Positions 33,601 to 42,889 are shown, counted from the first letter of the stretch. The stretch: DNA of 64,000 nt from Todiramphus chloris collaris (GCA_025345505.1 JANVCC010000185.1:2686767-2750766); one strand, 5' to 3'. The notes: generated by a model from the sequence alone, not told the origin. Made by a program: numbers and translations.

Positions 33601-36600
33601 TTATTGTAACAAGCATCAGGGAGACAATTCCTGCCAGCTTCTCTGCTCGCTTTAGCGCAGGGACCAACTCTGTCATCTCGCTGACAAAACCCTGCTCGAC
33701 TACCTGATTATGATTTGGTAGAGGAAAATACAGCAATCTGAACAAATCTGACTTAGCCCTTGAACAGGGGATGTGGATGCACCCCAGATCTGGAAGCATG
33801 AAGAACTGGTTTCACATGGAAAGAGAGCCGAAGCTCACGGTGAACAGAACAAAGCTTATTCACATACTGAGTAAGATTTTAAGTGTCCACAGAATTATTT
33901 AGTACTATATGGACGGCCTTCAAGCTGCAGGTCAGGAGCTGAAGCTACACGTTCTCAGCAACTAAAACCATCTCCATGATAATAAAAACCTTCTTTGTTG
34001 GTTCTCAGAACTGTATTATAAACACATTAAGTGATCTCTAAAATCACACATTAAAAATTTCCATACAACAGGCAGAAAAAGAAAGACAAAACACAAAACA
34101 AGTCAGAAACTTTGTATACTGCTGGTGAGTGTGACCACATTCTCATTATCATATCTCCTGATCAAAGCCACAAACCTGAGTGAAGCAGGAGAGACAAATT
34201 AATAATTATGGAATTCTTCACCCCTGTCAACTTCACACAAATAATAGTGTTTTAACAAAGAAACAAATGCTGAACTATGAAGTATTTGCAAAACACAACA
34301 GCTTTCTTAAAAATATTTTTACTATGGACCTGAGAAGAAAGCTGGCAAAGAACAGAAGCAGGGAATGCAGGGATTTAGGCAATTTAGCCCAGGAAATGTG
34401 CTCACATTGCCTTCAGCAACCAGTAACTGCAGGTAACTGTTGCCATACTGTAAAACCTTATTTAGCAGGGAAGTATTAAGTACTTCAAAGACCAAAAAAA
34501 AAAAAGCCACAACTTGTATTTTCCCTACGATGCATTAAATTAGTCCTTGGCTTTCCTGCCTGTATCTTGCCAGAGGTCTCAGGCTAATGTCAGCACTAGG
34601 CTGGGAACTATGTACAGCTCCTAGGCCTAAGAAATAAGTAAAACCCGCCAAGTTCATTTTGAAAACCCCGAATTTTACAAACTGTTCTACAACACTTGTT
34701 ATGGAAAGGGTTGCACACAGCCCCCTTGCTCACAGCAGGCTGCAACACTGAGAAACTTCCATGTACTCCTTCCCTATCTAAATTATAGCTGCGATGATGG
34801 AGAACACCATGCCTACACATAAATTAAAGCCCTGCTAACTAAATCTGCTGAGAAAGCAACATTTCTCATTGTCTGCTTTCCCCAGGTCGTACCCGATGAA
34901 AACATCCTGGTTGTGTTGATCCCGAGGGGCTGGTGATGCCAGGGCCCGGTCCCGTGGCTCAGCTGGGCACAGCACTTGGTTCCTGCCTGGCAGTTGGGTT
35001 TGTTCCGCCGACTGCCAGGCAGGGATCTGTCCCACGGACAGTGCCAAGCCTCTCCAAACCTCCCACACTCGCCTCCTGGGAGCTGAAGTTCCACAAACTC
35101 AGTGGCATCCCTGCTCCTCAGCCGCTCAAACGTTCTGATTTGTGTCTTCACGCTGCCAGGAGAATTCCTTCAAGTGCACATTTGGTTCTAATCAAAGTTT
35201 GCTGATGAAGAAGATAACTCTGTTCCAATCAAATTCCATTCCCTCAAACTACTGTCTCGGCTGAATGGACTTAATCATCTTTCAGGAATATAGAAGGCTT
35301 CCAGATGTTTGTGCACAGACTTTTAGAGTGATCCAGGTCAGTACTCCCAGATTTATTTGGGTAGATGGATGACACTGAATGGGGAAACATCTTCCTTCAC
35401 AACATCCTTCCCCCTGATCTTCTGCAGTTTGGACAAACGGCCGTAAGACCTCCATCTGTGACAACCAGGCAGCCACCACTGAGAGCCAGGAGCAGCTCTG
35501 GACTTCCAGAAACAAACCATTCAGCCCAGTTCCTATGCAAGGAGAGGGCTTGTCTCACCAGCAGTGTTGGTGTGAAGACAGAAGGTGGCTGTACTCAGTT
35601 GTCTGGCTACAAAATTCTTTCTTTTCATGGCCAGAAGGGAAAAAAAGAGGAATGCATCACCAAATGAAACAAAGCCTAGACTAGGACTTGAACTCCAAAT
35701 TATGTGTCATGCATGCTCTCAGTAATTTGTCATTTAGAGAAAAGTAAGTGTGAAGAATTTTCCTACTTTGATGCCAGCTTAGATGTGGAAAATTCAAATA
35801 TCCTGTAACAGTAAAATACAGTGCCAGGTAAAACCTGCAGCGATGAATGACTCAAAGCAACAGTCTACACTAGAAACAAATTCCTGTTCTTGACCATTCC
35901 CACACTTCAGCATCAGCTTAGCCTTACTCAGATGAAACTGAAATCCAGGATATGCACTGGCATTTGAAAGATTAAGGCATGAAATTACATCAATTCATAT
36001 ATGTCGATTCCAAATCTAACATTTCAGAAGAACACTCTTTACTCAGCCAGCCCAAGGCAGTTATGGAAACCCTATCAGATAAGAATTACTTCAAAACATA
36101 AGACAGTGTTTTAATACTATAAACAGAAAAACACTTATTTTTCCAACAAATTGACCAGAATAAGACCAAAATAACAAAAAAGCCCTGAAAACTTTCATCT
36201 GATTTTATATAACACATTCACAGTTGCTTGGTAGCTGCCCAAGATCCACTGAACAACATCCAGTATTTTAACACAAAAAGAAATCCCCAAGAAGCAGCAA
36301 GCAGCACATTTAGTTCAAATATTATTCAAAACCATAATCACATAGGAAACCTTTTTAAACCCATCTCTCTATGAATTAAAGAGGCTTATAAATTTCTAAG
36401 CATTTTACAGTGCTGCTCCCCGAGTGACGGTTACAACACGACACCTTGCAAGAGCCATTGCAAAGAACCAGACTAAATTTCCACGGGCCTGGGAAGACAC
36501 ACAGACAGACCTCCCTTCCTCTCTGGAGACAACCAACAGCACAACGCCAAAAGCTCTGGTGAAAATATTTCTTCCTACTGCTGATGGCATTTAAGGGATA

Positions 36601-38456
36601 TTACAACAATGGGAATGAGCCTAAATGCAAGTAGAAAAACCAGCAAGCACTGCTGCAATCTTCTCGGCGCCAGAGCTCGCATCGTTGGTGTTATGAAAGG
36701 TTGGGGGTTGCAGCTTTAAGTCAAAGAAAAGTCAAACACTTTCTCAAAGTTCGTGTGGTCAGGTGCACATACAGGCTTGCTGTGAACTGGTCCAAGGCCG
36801 ACACGGACGCAACCCCCAGTTCTGGAGTCTCAGAAGACACGACCAAGAAACACAAGGCCATAAAGGTTTCTCCGCAGCGAAGGAGCCAGGCCAGTCGGTT
36901 CTAATTTAGGATTAGCTTTCTTTTCAAACAAAGTCATAATATAAATAGTGTGGCTCCACGGCTGGAATATCCATTTTATCTCTGATCACTATAAAGTCTT
37001 CAGGAAACATTACGAACAATTCCAGCAAGTGAAAAACACTTGCATGAGGAAATGTCTGTTCAGTTCTTTTCAGTTATCAATGTTTTACTAACATTCTCCC
37101 CAATTTCCCACATTGTTTAAACGTCATCGAATAAACAGGGTTTTTTTGGTCTCTTGTGGCTTGTAACGAAATACCTTCACTAGTATGAAACGTGATAAAA
37201 CCTCTGATTCTCTATTTTCCCCACCACCACGAAGACAGTAACACTAACGGAGCTGGAAATGCTAAAAAAGAAAAATAATTTAGAGAAAATATTCCAACAA
37301 GGATTAATATTTAACTGCAGGAATGGACCGCTTTTCTTCAGCCTTGTCACAAAGTAAGCTAGTGCTAATCCAGTAAGCATATTATGAGTTTGGCGAATTA
37401 GACTCAGATTAACAGGGCTGCCTCATTTTCCAAAACAAGGTTCTGTATATGCTTTTATTACGTGTTTTGTTCTGAATAAACAAAAGCCACAAGTATTCCA
37501 TCACGCATCTTCGTAATGAAGCTACTTAAAGCTCAAGATGTACCTCGTAACAACAGCTCGGAACAGACAGATCTCGTTCAAAACAAAAGAGCAAATTCCC
37601 AGAGATGCCAGGGATGTTATATAGGATACAGCACTGTACAAACGATACTCCAAGAACCTTTATTTCCTCCACGTTTGACTGTAAAGGTTTACGACAACAT
37701 ATGGGAAAGAAGAACTCCTCTTATCACCTACAACTTGCTGCTTAATGTCACAGAACAGAAATGGTACCTGCTCGTTCAACACTTCTTTCTTTCTCCTAAA
37801 AGAATGCTGATCATAAATGGGTTGCTTTTTAGCTCACTTTAAAACCACAACCTGACCAAAACCAAAAAAAAGATCCAAACAGAGCATACAAAGGGTACCG
37901 AGGCCCGAGCATCCGTTGGCCAAGGTGACTGGACAAGGAAGCACAACTGAAGCCTTCACAGCCTGGAGGGACTCGGGGCCTGCAAGCAGTGACACACAGG
38001 TCTCTGGACAAAAGTCTACTTGGCTAAAATGAGGATTTAAATATTTCGAGGCAGGCATTCTTCACAAGCACAGTCTCTGAGCGTTCACCATTAGGTTTGC
38101 TGATTCAGGGCATCTCAGATAGTTCCATTATTCCCGTTGAAGCTACCAGGAAGCATGTAATATTACAACAGAACAGACTGTCATATTACTGGTATTTAAA
38201 ATAAAGTCCCATTTAATTACTTCTGGACTGGCAGGGGAGATAGAACAAGCAAGAACACAGCCAAGACTGACTCCACAATAAAAGTGATCTTACCTATTCC
38301 GTAGGCTTTAGCACAGATCCATTGTAGATTAGCAGCTATTTTTGCTCTGGCTGAATCATAGAGCTCCAAAGGGACAATCTCAACTGCACTATCCGTCAGG
38401 GCATCCATTTTTCTTGTGGTACTATCTCCGCCCGCGACAACATCAACATCCACCAT
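15301..38456 (-). CDS. CAMSAP1: CAMSAP1, microtubule minus-end-binding protein; complete, 17 coding exons
   Basis: CAMSAP1 binds growing microtubule minus ends and contacts spectrin and calmodulin in the cytoplasm. The 17 exons sum to 4,836 nt, 1,611 codons plus stop, close to the human protein as I remember it (about 1,600). All introns are GT-AG and every phase matches. Regions: N-terminal RAKIAANLQWICAKAYG (38-53); calponin-homology domain about 230-335 with LLEDLMKDGSDGAALLAVIH and CFYLTLEDMLYAPLVLK; a long disordered central exon; coiled coil near 885-930 (MQLEEKRRAIEAQKKKMEAL); highly charged coiled coil about 1284-1370; CKK tubulin-binding domain about 1472-1605 (NHYIILFRDAGCQFRALYCY). 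CAMSAP2 and CAMSAP3 are the alternatives; sequence and synteny favour CAMSAP1. The gene is transcribed toward KCNT1 and lies downstream of UBAC1 on the same strand. Confidence 0.97.
15604..16006 (-). other. CAMSAP1: CAMSAP1 intron 16
   Basis: 403 bp; almost half is a sense-oriented (plus-strand) CR1 3' end at 15745-15922. Confidence 0.9.
15745..15922 (+). mobile_element. CR1 LINE 3' end
   Basis: Gttgcccagagaggtggtgg through to the terminal attctatgattctat. Nearly the same subfamily sequence as the copy at 44354-44728. Inserted antisense to CAMSAP1. Confidence 0.93.
16007..16125 (-). CDS. CAMSAP1: CAMSAP1 coding exon 16
   Basis: Residues 1472-1511. Acceptor cttag|GT, donor GAG|gtaaaa. It encodes GPKLFKEPSSKSNKPIIHNA and HCCLAGKVNEPHKNSILE, the N-terminal part of CKK. 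Confidence 0.97.
16349..16464 (-). CDS. CAMSAP1: CAMSAP1 coding exon 15
   Basis: Residues 1433-1471. Acceptor ccctctcag|A, donor ACAG|gtgact. It encodes VESMESLPILSRNPSRNTER followed by a serine- and alanine-rich linker to CKK. Confidence 0.95.
16802..16904 (-). CDS. CAMSAP1: CAMSAP1 coding exon 14
   Basis: Residues 1399-1432. Acceptor ctttcgtag|CT, donor CAGAG|gtacgg. It encodes a serine-rich low-complexity linker (SSAQSGSSLSLASAATTEPE). Confidence 0.95.
16991..17199 (-). CDS. CAMSAP1: CAMSAP1 coding exon 13
   Basis: Residues 1329-1398. Acceptor gcttttcag|T, donor ACCC|gtaaga. It encodes the second half of the charged coiled coil (RKEEEKARRELIKQEYLRKK), then the basic stretch GKPKSKPKKPRPKSVHREES. 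Confidence 0.96.
17291..17427 (-). CDS. CAMSAP1: CAMSAP1 coding exon 12
   Basis: Residues 1284-1328. Acceptor attttgcag|GAT, donor CTCG|gtaaaa. It encodes coiled coil DEQKAEDELAKKRAAFLLKQ, continuing into EEARIRKQQLEAEVEQKRDE. Confidence 0.96.
17428..18320 (-). other. CAMSAP1: CAMSAP1 intron 11
   Basis: 893 bp of AT-rich unique sequence. Reading through the donor from exon 11 stays open to 18189 and would add a strongly hydrophobic tail; see findings. Confidence 0.85.
18321..20763 (-). CDS. CAMSAP1: CAMSAP1 coding exon 11 (large central exon)
   Basis: 2,443 nt, residues 469-1283. Acceptor tatcttttctag|G, donor TTCAAG|gtaaat. Largely disordered and serine-rich. Recognisable parts: SQPTPFALHQSASSDVDPGS; the conserved block EEESAKLQEDMKVKEHEDKD before a serine-rich stretch; a coiled-coil/regulatory segment near 885-930 (MQLEEKRRAIEAQKKKMEAL); LSIEKLNETISTLQQAILKI; and VEPLSPTG. 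It ends GVGFFFK. Calmodulin- and spectrin-binding regions of the family map to the second half. The frame extends in both directions into intron, but family comparison and splice sites fix these borders. Confidence 0.97.
20764..21133 (-). other. CAMSAP1: CAMSAP1 intron 10
   Basis: 370 bp, GT-AG, unique AT-rich sequence with nothing recognised. Confidence 0.85.
21134..21218 (-). CDS. CAMSAP1: CAMSAP1 coding exon 10
   Basis: Residues 441-468. Acceptor tgtttcag|GT, donor CCCAG|gtacca. It encodes HRHRSNSLTRVDGQPRGS followed by AWPERKP, a basic serine-containing linker. Confidence 0.95.
21476..21570 (-). CDS. CAMSAP1: CAMSAP1 coding exon 9
   Basis: Residues 409-440. Acceptor ctgaattag|G, donor CCTG|gtaagt. 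It encodes GKGGSPAFSPSHPLLPLRQK and QQKSLQGEDSP. Compared with the human protein I remember, the following segment is slightly shorter, so a small alternative exon is possible. Confidence 0.93.
21571..22442 (-). other. CAMSAP1: CAMSAP1 intron 8
   Basis: 872 bp; contains a CR1 fragment at about 22090-22330, inserted in the CAMSAP1 sense direction. Confidence 0.9.
22090..22330 (-). mobile_element. CR1 LINE 3' fragment
   Basis: Reverse complement of CR1: gaattgtagaatgccttggg, ttggaagggacctctaaagg, gttgctcagagcc and caacctgttccagtg, ending cttcttcctaa. Same orientation as CAMSAP1. Confidence 0.93.
22443..22620 (-). CDS. CAMSAP1: CAMSAP1 coding exon 8
   Basis: Residues 350-408. Acceptor ctgtgcacag|TT, donor TATCT|gtaagt. 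It encodes VKTVLQQKSSRPPVPISNAT and KRSF, then an alanine- and proline-rich stretch, ending YYLHPEEPDY. Follows the calponin-homology domain. Confidence 0.96.
23035..23131 (-). CDS. CAMSAP1: CAMSAP1 coding exon 7
   Basis: Residues 318-349. Acceptor tctcttttag|CCT, donor GATG|gtaagt. It encodes PNVMVFIAELFWWFENVKPD and FVQPRDIQEIKD, the C-terminal part of the calponin-homology domain. Confidence 0.97.
23228..23367 (-). CDS. CAMSAP1: CAMSAP1 coding exon 6
   Basis: Residues 271-317. Acceptor cctttccag|AT, donor AAAG|gtaaga. It encodes the calponin-homology core: DICLKEVTSIADSLYNIQLL, REFSNEYLNKCFYLTLED and MLYAPLVLK. Confidence 0.97.
23368..24275 (-). other. CAMSAP1: CAMSAP1 intron 5
   Basis: 908 bp, GT-AG, AT-rich; no repeat or exon recognised. 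Confidence 0.85.
24276..24417 (-). CDS. CAMSAP1: CAMSAP1 coding exon 5
   Basis: Residues 224-270. Acceptor tttcgttag|GTT, donor GATG|gtatgt. It encodes VRYRRDHLSSRQLPYFPLLE, DLMKDGSDGAALLAVIHYYC and PEQMKLD, the start of the calponin-homology domain. Confidence 0.97.
24418..28412 (-). other. CAMSAP1: CAMSAP1 intron 4, with a CpG-dense patch
   Basis: 4.0-kb AT-rich intron. The only standout is a CpG-dense stretch at about 25038-25355 with some 20 CG dinucleotides. No interspersed repeat was recognised. Confidence 0.8.
28413..28493 (-). CDS. CAMSAP1: CAMSAP1 coding exon 4
   Basis: Residues 197-223, phase 0 at both ends. Acceptor cccttctag|GTA, donor AAG|gtaaaa. It encodes VNLKMREITEKEIKLKQQLM and ESPGHQK. 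Confidence 0.96.
28494..29119 (-). other. CAMSAP1: CAMSAP1 intron 3
   Basis: 626 bp, GT-AG; nothing recognised inside. Confidence 0.85.
29120..29281 (-). CDS. CAMSAP1: CAMSAP1 coding exon 3
   Basis: Residues 143-196, phase 0 at both ends. Acceptor ttcttttag|AGT, donor AAG|gtaaaa. It encodes SSHMAMIDALMMAYTVEMIS, KRFSTFSASKELPYDLED and AMVFWINK. Confidence 0.97.
29467..29729 (-). CDS. CAMSAP1: CAMSAP1 coding exon 2
   Basis: Residues 55-142. Acceptor tgttgtttcag|AT, donor ATG|gttagc, which departs from consensus at +3 and +5. It encodes DNVPEELKDPFYIDQYEQEH, IKPPVIKLLLSSELYCRV and RKGIYVMESDDTPVSESDLG. The phase-0 end joins exon 3 exactly as in the family. Confidence 0.96.
30265..30385. repeat. 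Minisatellite, 11 copies of an 11-bp unit
   Basis: The unit aggtaaccaag is repeated perfectly eleven times (121 bp). Each unit contains the palindrome ggtaacc. Lies 0.5 kb inside the intron, on the far side of CAMSAP1 coding exon 2. Because 11 is not a multiple of three, all frames read a repeating 11-residue peptide, which produces a spurious open frame. Confidence 0.95.
34982..35023. repeat. Perfect inverted repeat (hairpin), 13-bp arms
   Basis: cctgcctggcagt at 34982-34994 and its exact reverse complement actgccaggcagg at 35011-35023, spaced by 16 nt. Four further pairs, counting G-T wobbles, extend the stem outward. Lies in CAMSAP1 intron sequence. Confidence 0.85.
38294..38456 (-). CDS. 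CAMSAP1: CAMSAP1 coding exon 1 with start codon
   Basis: Residues 1-54. ATG at 38456-38454; donor AATAG|gtaaga. It encodes MVDVDVVAGGDSTTRKMDAL and the conserved YDSARAKIAANLQWICAKAY. The ATG is immediately preceded by ttttgttttag, a good acceptor with an in-frame TAG, so this is the first possible start. If joined to the CpG-island donor at 39320 the context becomes GAAAGATGG, a strong Kozak match. A second Met at codon 17 is a less likely alternative. Confidence 0.93.
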
Positions 38457-39320
38457 CTAAAACAAAAACAAAAGACAGCAGACTTTCACACCAGCCATCG
38501 CTCCCATGGCGTTGTTAGAAGCGGAGGAGAGGAGCTGGCTGCACGGCCAGCGCCCGGCTGTACCGGGCACAATACGGTGGGCTGAACACCACAGGCCCGA
38601 CATCCTTCAGAATTTGCATCGGAAGGGCTCCTTTAGCAATTTACAATCCACTCGGAAATCAAGAGACATCCGAGCCGGGAGCGAGCATCCCTGGGTTTGC
38701 CAGCCGTGGATCTGCTGGCAGCGAGCCCTTTGCCACGGCTCGCGTTCGCCAGGGAAGAAAGGAGCGGCCCCATCACCTGCACGGCTGCAATAAAGAAAGG
38801 CTGGGGCACTTCCCCTCCGCCCTCCCAGCGCTCCCTCCGCCGCGCAGCCCCCGCACCGCCGGCCCCCCCCGGCAGCCGAACAATGCGGGCAGGTACCGCG
38901 GCCCCCCACCCGCCCCGACCCGCCCCGCGGGGCCGCGCCGGGGGGCAGGGACACGGACAGGGCCCGGGGGCAGCACCTGCGGCTCCTTCCCTCGCCTCGC
39001 CCGGGAGAAGCAGCAGAGGTTTCTCGCTCGCACCCCCATCCCCGCCGCCGCCGCCCCGCACCGCTCGCCCCGCCGGGGCGGCGGGAAGCCGGAGGAGGGC
39101 CGGGGGGGACGGCGGCTCCCCTTTCCCCGCCGCGGCCCTGCCCGCATCCCCGCCCCCACCCGGGAGGAGGAGGAGAGGGAGGAGAGGGAGGAGGAGGAGG
39201 GAGAGGGGCGCAGCCCACCCGGCGCCGGGAGGCTGCTCCGCTCACGGCAGCCGCCGAGCCCCCGCCGCCGCTCCCCCCTCACGCCCGCCCGCCGCGGCCT
39301 AACAGGCCCCGCCGCCTCAC
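38457..39320 (-). other. CAMSAP1: Probable CAMSAP1 5' intron across CpG island
   Basis: Bounded by donor GGAAAG|gtgagg (39320) and acceptor gttttag|ATG (38457). GC-rich above about 38820, with a GGA-rich purine tract at 39162-39206. Long open frames on the minus strand here are proline-, arginine- and glycine-rich products of base composition. Confidence 0.6.
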
Positions 39321-39444
39321 CTTTCCGCGCTACCGCTGCCTCATCCCCGGGGCGGGAAGGGCGGGGAGGGGAGGGGAGGGAGGGTGTGGGGGCAACGCCG
39401 CCGCACCCGGGGCCCCGGCAGGGCGCCGAGAGGCGGCGGGGGGA
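39321..39444 (-). other. CAMSAP1: Probable CAMSAP1 non-coding first exon (truncated by assembly gap)
   Basis: Minus-strand sequence ending tagcgcggaaag followed by gtgagg, a strong donor. The upstream end and the transcription start would fall here or in the N gap. Inferred from splice logic; no transcript evidence. Confidence 0.5.
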
Positions 39445-39844
39445 NNNNNNNNNNNNNNNNNNNNNNNNNNNNNNNNNNNNNNNNNNNNNNNNNNNNNNNN
39501 NNNNNNNNNNNNNNNNNNNNNNNNNNNNNNNNNNNNNNNNNNNNNNNNNNNNNNNNNNNNNNNNNNNNNNNNNNNNNNNNNNNNNNNNNNNNNNNNNNNN
39601 NNNNNNNNNNNNNNNNNNNNNNNNNNNNNNNNNNNNNNNNNNNNNNNNNNNNNNNNNNNNNNNNNNNNNNNNNNNNNNNNNNNNNNNNNNNNNNNNNNNN
39701 NNNNNNNNNNNNNNNNNNNNNNNNNNNNNNNNNNNNNNNNNNNNNNNNNNNNNNNNNNNNNNNNNNNNNNNNNNNNNNNNNNNNNNNNNNNNNNNNNNNN
39801 NNNNNNNNNNNNNNNNNNNNNNNNNNNNNNNNNNNNNNNNNNNN
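39445..39844. other. Assembly gap, 400 N
   Basis: Exactly 400 undetermined bases inside the CpG island. Any open frame spanning it is meaningless. Confidence 1.
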
Positions 39845-42800
39845 GCCCGGGCACATCCACCCGGGGCTCTGGGAGCCCGGCCCCGGCCCGAGGGCGGGCC
39901 CCGGTGTGCGGAGCTCCCGGAGGCGCCGTGGGCCCCGGCATCCTCAGTGTCCCGGCAGGCTCCGCACCCCGCGGGAAGCCTCAGGCCTGCGCAGGCCGCA
40001 TTGGTTTCTTCCCGGGAGGGAGGGAGGGATGGAGCCCTGCCGCCTCCTGGCCCTGCCAACGGTTCCCCAGCACTGGGCTCCAGCACAGGGGAGCGGTGAC
40101 AGTGATGGAGAAGGAGCCTCTCTGGTAAAAAGCGGGTTGAACAACGCGATCGGTGGCTTGGGCTGCCTCCCCCTCCATGTGTCACAGCCGCTCTGTCAGC
40201 CGGGTCCCGCTTCACACTCTGGGAGCCGCACGGGCTTTGCATAGGTTTCCGAAGCAGCTCGCAGGCCGAGCTGTGCTATGGGGGGGTTGCGGTGGTTGGG
40301 TGCAGCCCGTTGTTCCTTTCCGCAGCCCACTGTGCCTTCGCGCTGCGGCCACAGCCCACTGTCATCTTCACCCGGGCTGCCGTTTAACACCAGTACGCGC
40401 AGGAATGCAAAGAAACCCGCTCTGGCTCTTGATTGTACATCACCAGCTGTGGAAACTTTGGGCAACTCAATAAAGTCTGCTGTAGTAAAATCAGACGTCT
40501 GCTTAATCGTGTGAAGGATTGATAATTAGTGATACTTTTCTTCAGGTTATTACAAATAATTTCCCCCAAGGCCTGGCGTGTGCCTGCTCATGGTTGCAGG
40601 ATGCCCAAAGTCATTTTTCAGCCAGAAGCCTGGCTCATGCATCTTGTGCATTTCTTAGCAAACAGAGAATTTCTTCACCTGGTTTACGTCATGAGCCATA
40701 AAAACCAGCAAGAAACGTTTGACAGGTATAACACGTGGACTGTTTTGCTTTGCTGGGTGCAGTTAGACTGTCCAAGTCACCACAGAGCTGTTCTGCTGGC
40801 CGTAGTTGGACACCGTTGTCCACCAGCCGCTGACCCACAGCCCACAGCGAGAGCCCTGGGCTCGTCTCACCCTGTGCTGCACGCTCGGCTTGTGATCAGA
40901 ACTGGATCCTACAGATTAACCCACTTGGGAGTGAGTTTCAGGGCTCATCTGAAAAGTGAAGCTACATGATTAAGCACGTAGAGGTTCGAGCCTTTAATGC
41001 CTGTGCTGGATAGATGAATTATCTTAATATCCAGAAGCTGTGATGATAAGTTTAGCTGCACAACAGTGAGAGCAGACTGACCTTATTCTACCTAATTGTC
41101 TTTGTTACGATTCTCATAAATCATTTCTTGCTGCCTGTAAGCGGTAGGTTACGTAAATGTTTCAAACTGATCAAAGATTCATTGGGTCTGCCTTAACATT
41201 CACTATGTACTTCCCTAGGTCTTTTTTGCAGGGCAGGAGGAGGGCGTTCTGCTTCATGTCATCAGGAAACGAGATCTGCTGTTCAAAGGTTACTCCAGCC
41301 TCTGCTGCTCCTCCACATCGCGAGGCTGTGAGCAATCAAAGTCAATGTCCTTTGCAAACAACTTGCTCTTGGTTTACCATCTCTCTTCGAAGAGTTTGGC
41401 TTTCAGGCTTTTTTTTTTCCAGGCTGTCGTTGTGTGAGGTTATCATTCTAACAAGCTGCACTTGTTTTTAGATTAAGCATTAAGGCCCAATCCAAATCCC
41501 CTTAAACTCAAGAAGAATGTTTTCGTTTACGTGCCTGGTTGGGCATTAAATGGGCTGCGGAAACAGAAGGGCCCTTTGACTGTTTGAGCAGGTGACCTGC
41601 ATGTAAGGGTCAAGGTGCAAGCGGGACAAAAACTGACCCGCTTCTTCCTCTGGGTTGTTTTTGCTATAGATAAAGAATGGATTCTGTTGTTAAACTCATC
41701 AGCATCACTTAGGAACTAAATATGTTTTAAGAGGGTCCAAGACTACCCCTGCAAAGCCGAGCCAGTGTTGCCTGGAGCCCTGAAACTCTGCATAAAAAAA
41801 ATGGAGATGTTTGGCTCAAGAAAAAGCATCGAGGGAAGCGCAGCAGTAAGGAGAAGGCTCTTCTTTTACAGGCTGCTGCTGCACACAGGACCCTGACCTC
41901 AGAACCGCCTCTCGTTCCAGCCCTGTCACTCACACAGCGCTGGCCTCCAGAGCTGCATTTACTGTGGCTGTCTCCCAGGCTGGTGTGAACCCTGCTGCCA
42001 CTTCTTCCTCTGTGGCAACACCCGCAGACTCTGCCACCTGGGGCATTTCTCCTTAAGTGGAAGCTGAAACTGATGTCTCGGTAGAACTTTTTAGGGGATG
42101 ATGAAGTGGTTTGTCCAGAACTCGGCCCCGTCCCACACCAGCATCCTCAAAATTGTCCTGGAGATACAAAGCCTGCGTTTGAAACGGGAGGCTGTAAACG
42201 TGTTGTTTTCTCATGGAAAAAGCAAAATGACTCTGCCACATTCAGCAGCAGCACATTCATCTGTGATTTGCACGACACTTCTTTCTTTCCTGTGCCCCAC
42301 TGCTAAAGATGCTGCAAGGCTTTTCTTCTGGAAAATATTACCACGTTGTTTTTCTCTTTGAAATCGTTTTCCTGTTCGTCTCCTGGATGCCTTACCCACT
42401 CAGAGTGGGTGTACACGTGAACTGACAAGCACTGTGCAACTTGTCTTCCAGCAGAACTCCGAGATTAATTACTAGGAGGCGATACCTGGAGAAATCACCA
42501 TATTCAAACACGACACCTATTACCTGCAACAAAGCTAAACCCATGTGCTTGTTTTCTGCCTGGGATTTTGATTTCTACCACCATGTTTCACTTGTCAGTC
42601 TGGGAGACTCCAGGTAGAATAAGAACATCAGTCCCTTGTCATCCCAAGGACATGGGATTTAAATTTGTGTTGTAAAAAAATGTGCTGTGCACTGGGATCA
42701 TACAGGGTGGAGATACCTCCTGGGTATGTCGAGCAAGACCTGACCTGTCAGTGTCACCTTCCAGTTAAAAAGGCCAGAAGGGAACCAGGATTCTCCCTCA

Positions 42801-42889
42801 GCTTTACAAAATGCACCTTCAGATGAGGGAAAACACGTGTCTGCCAGAGGCTGCACGAAGCCCGTTGCTTCACTGTCTCCCTGTGGCTA

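Larger units (their letters stand above)
29730..38293 (-). other. CAMSAP1: CAMSAP1 intron between first and second coding exons (8.6 kb)
   Basis: The largest intron; AT-rich. It holds an 11 x 11 bp minisatellite (30265-30385) and a perfect 13-bp inverted repeat with a 16-nt spacer (34982-35023). No CR1 was seen. Short open frames here lack family resemblance. Confidence 0.8.
38820..40010. promoter_or_regulatory. CAMSAP1: CpG island, CAMSAP1 promoter region
   Basis: Dense CG dinucleotides and GC-rich sequence on both sides of the N gap, in contrast to the AT-rich CAMSAP1 introns. Contains GGGAGG-type runs near 39358-39380 and 40014-40028. It lies just upstream of the first coding exon and is the expected housekeeping-type promoter. 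A divergent transcript is possible. Confidence 0.8.

Noticed and set aside
38607-39245. A 212-codon minus-strand open frame rich in P, R and G overlapping the CpG island
   Set aside because: Composition-driven; an overlapping frame of similar length exists in another phase, and no family resemblance. Best explained as 5' intron of CAMSAP1.
38773-40242. Long open frames spanning the N gap on both strands
   Set aside because: They are open only because undetermined bases cannot encode a stop.
40153-40473. 106-codon plus-strand frame beside the CpG island
   Set aside because: No family resemblance and no sign of coding bias; kept only as part of a possible non-coding divergent transcript.
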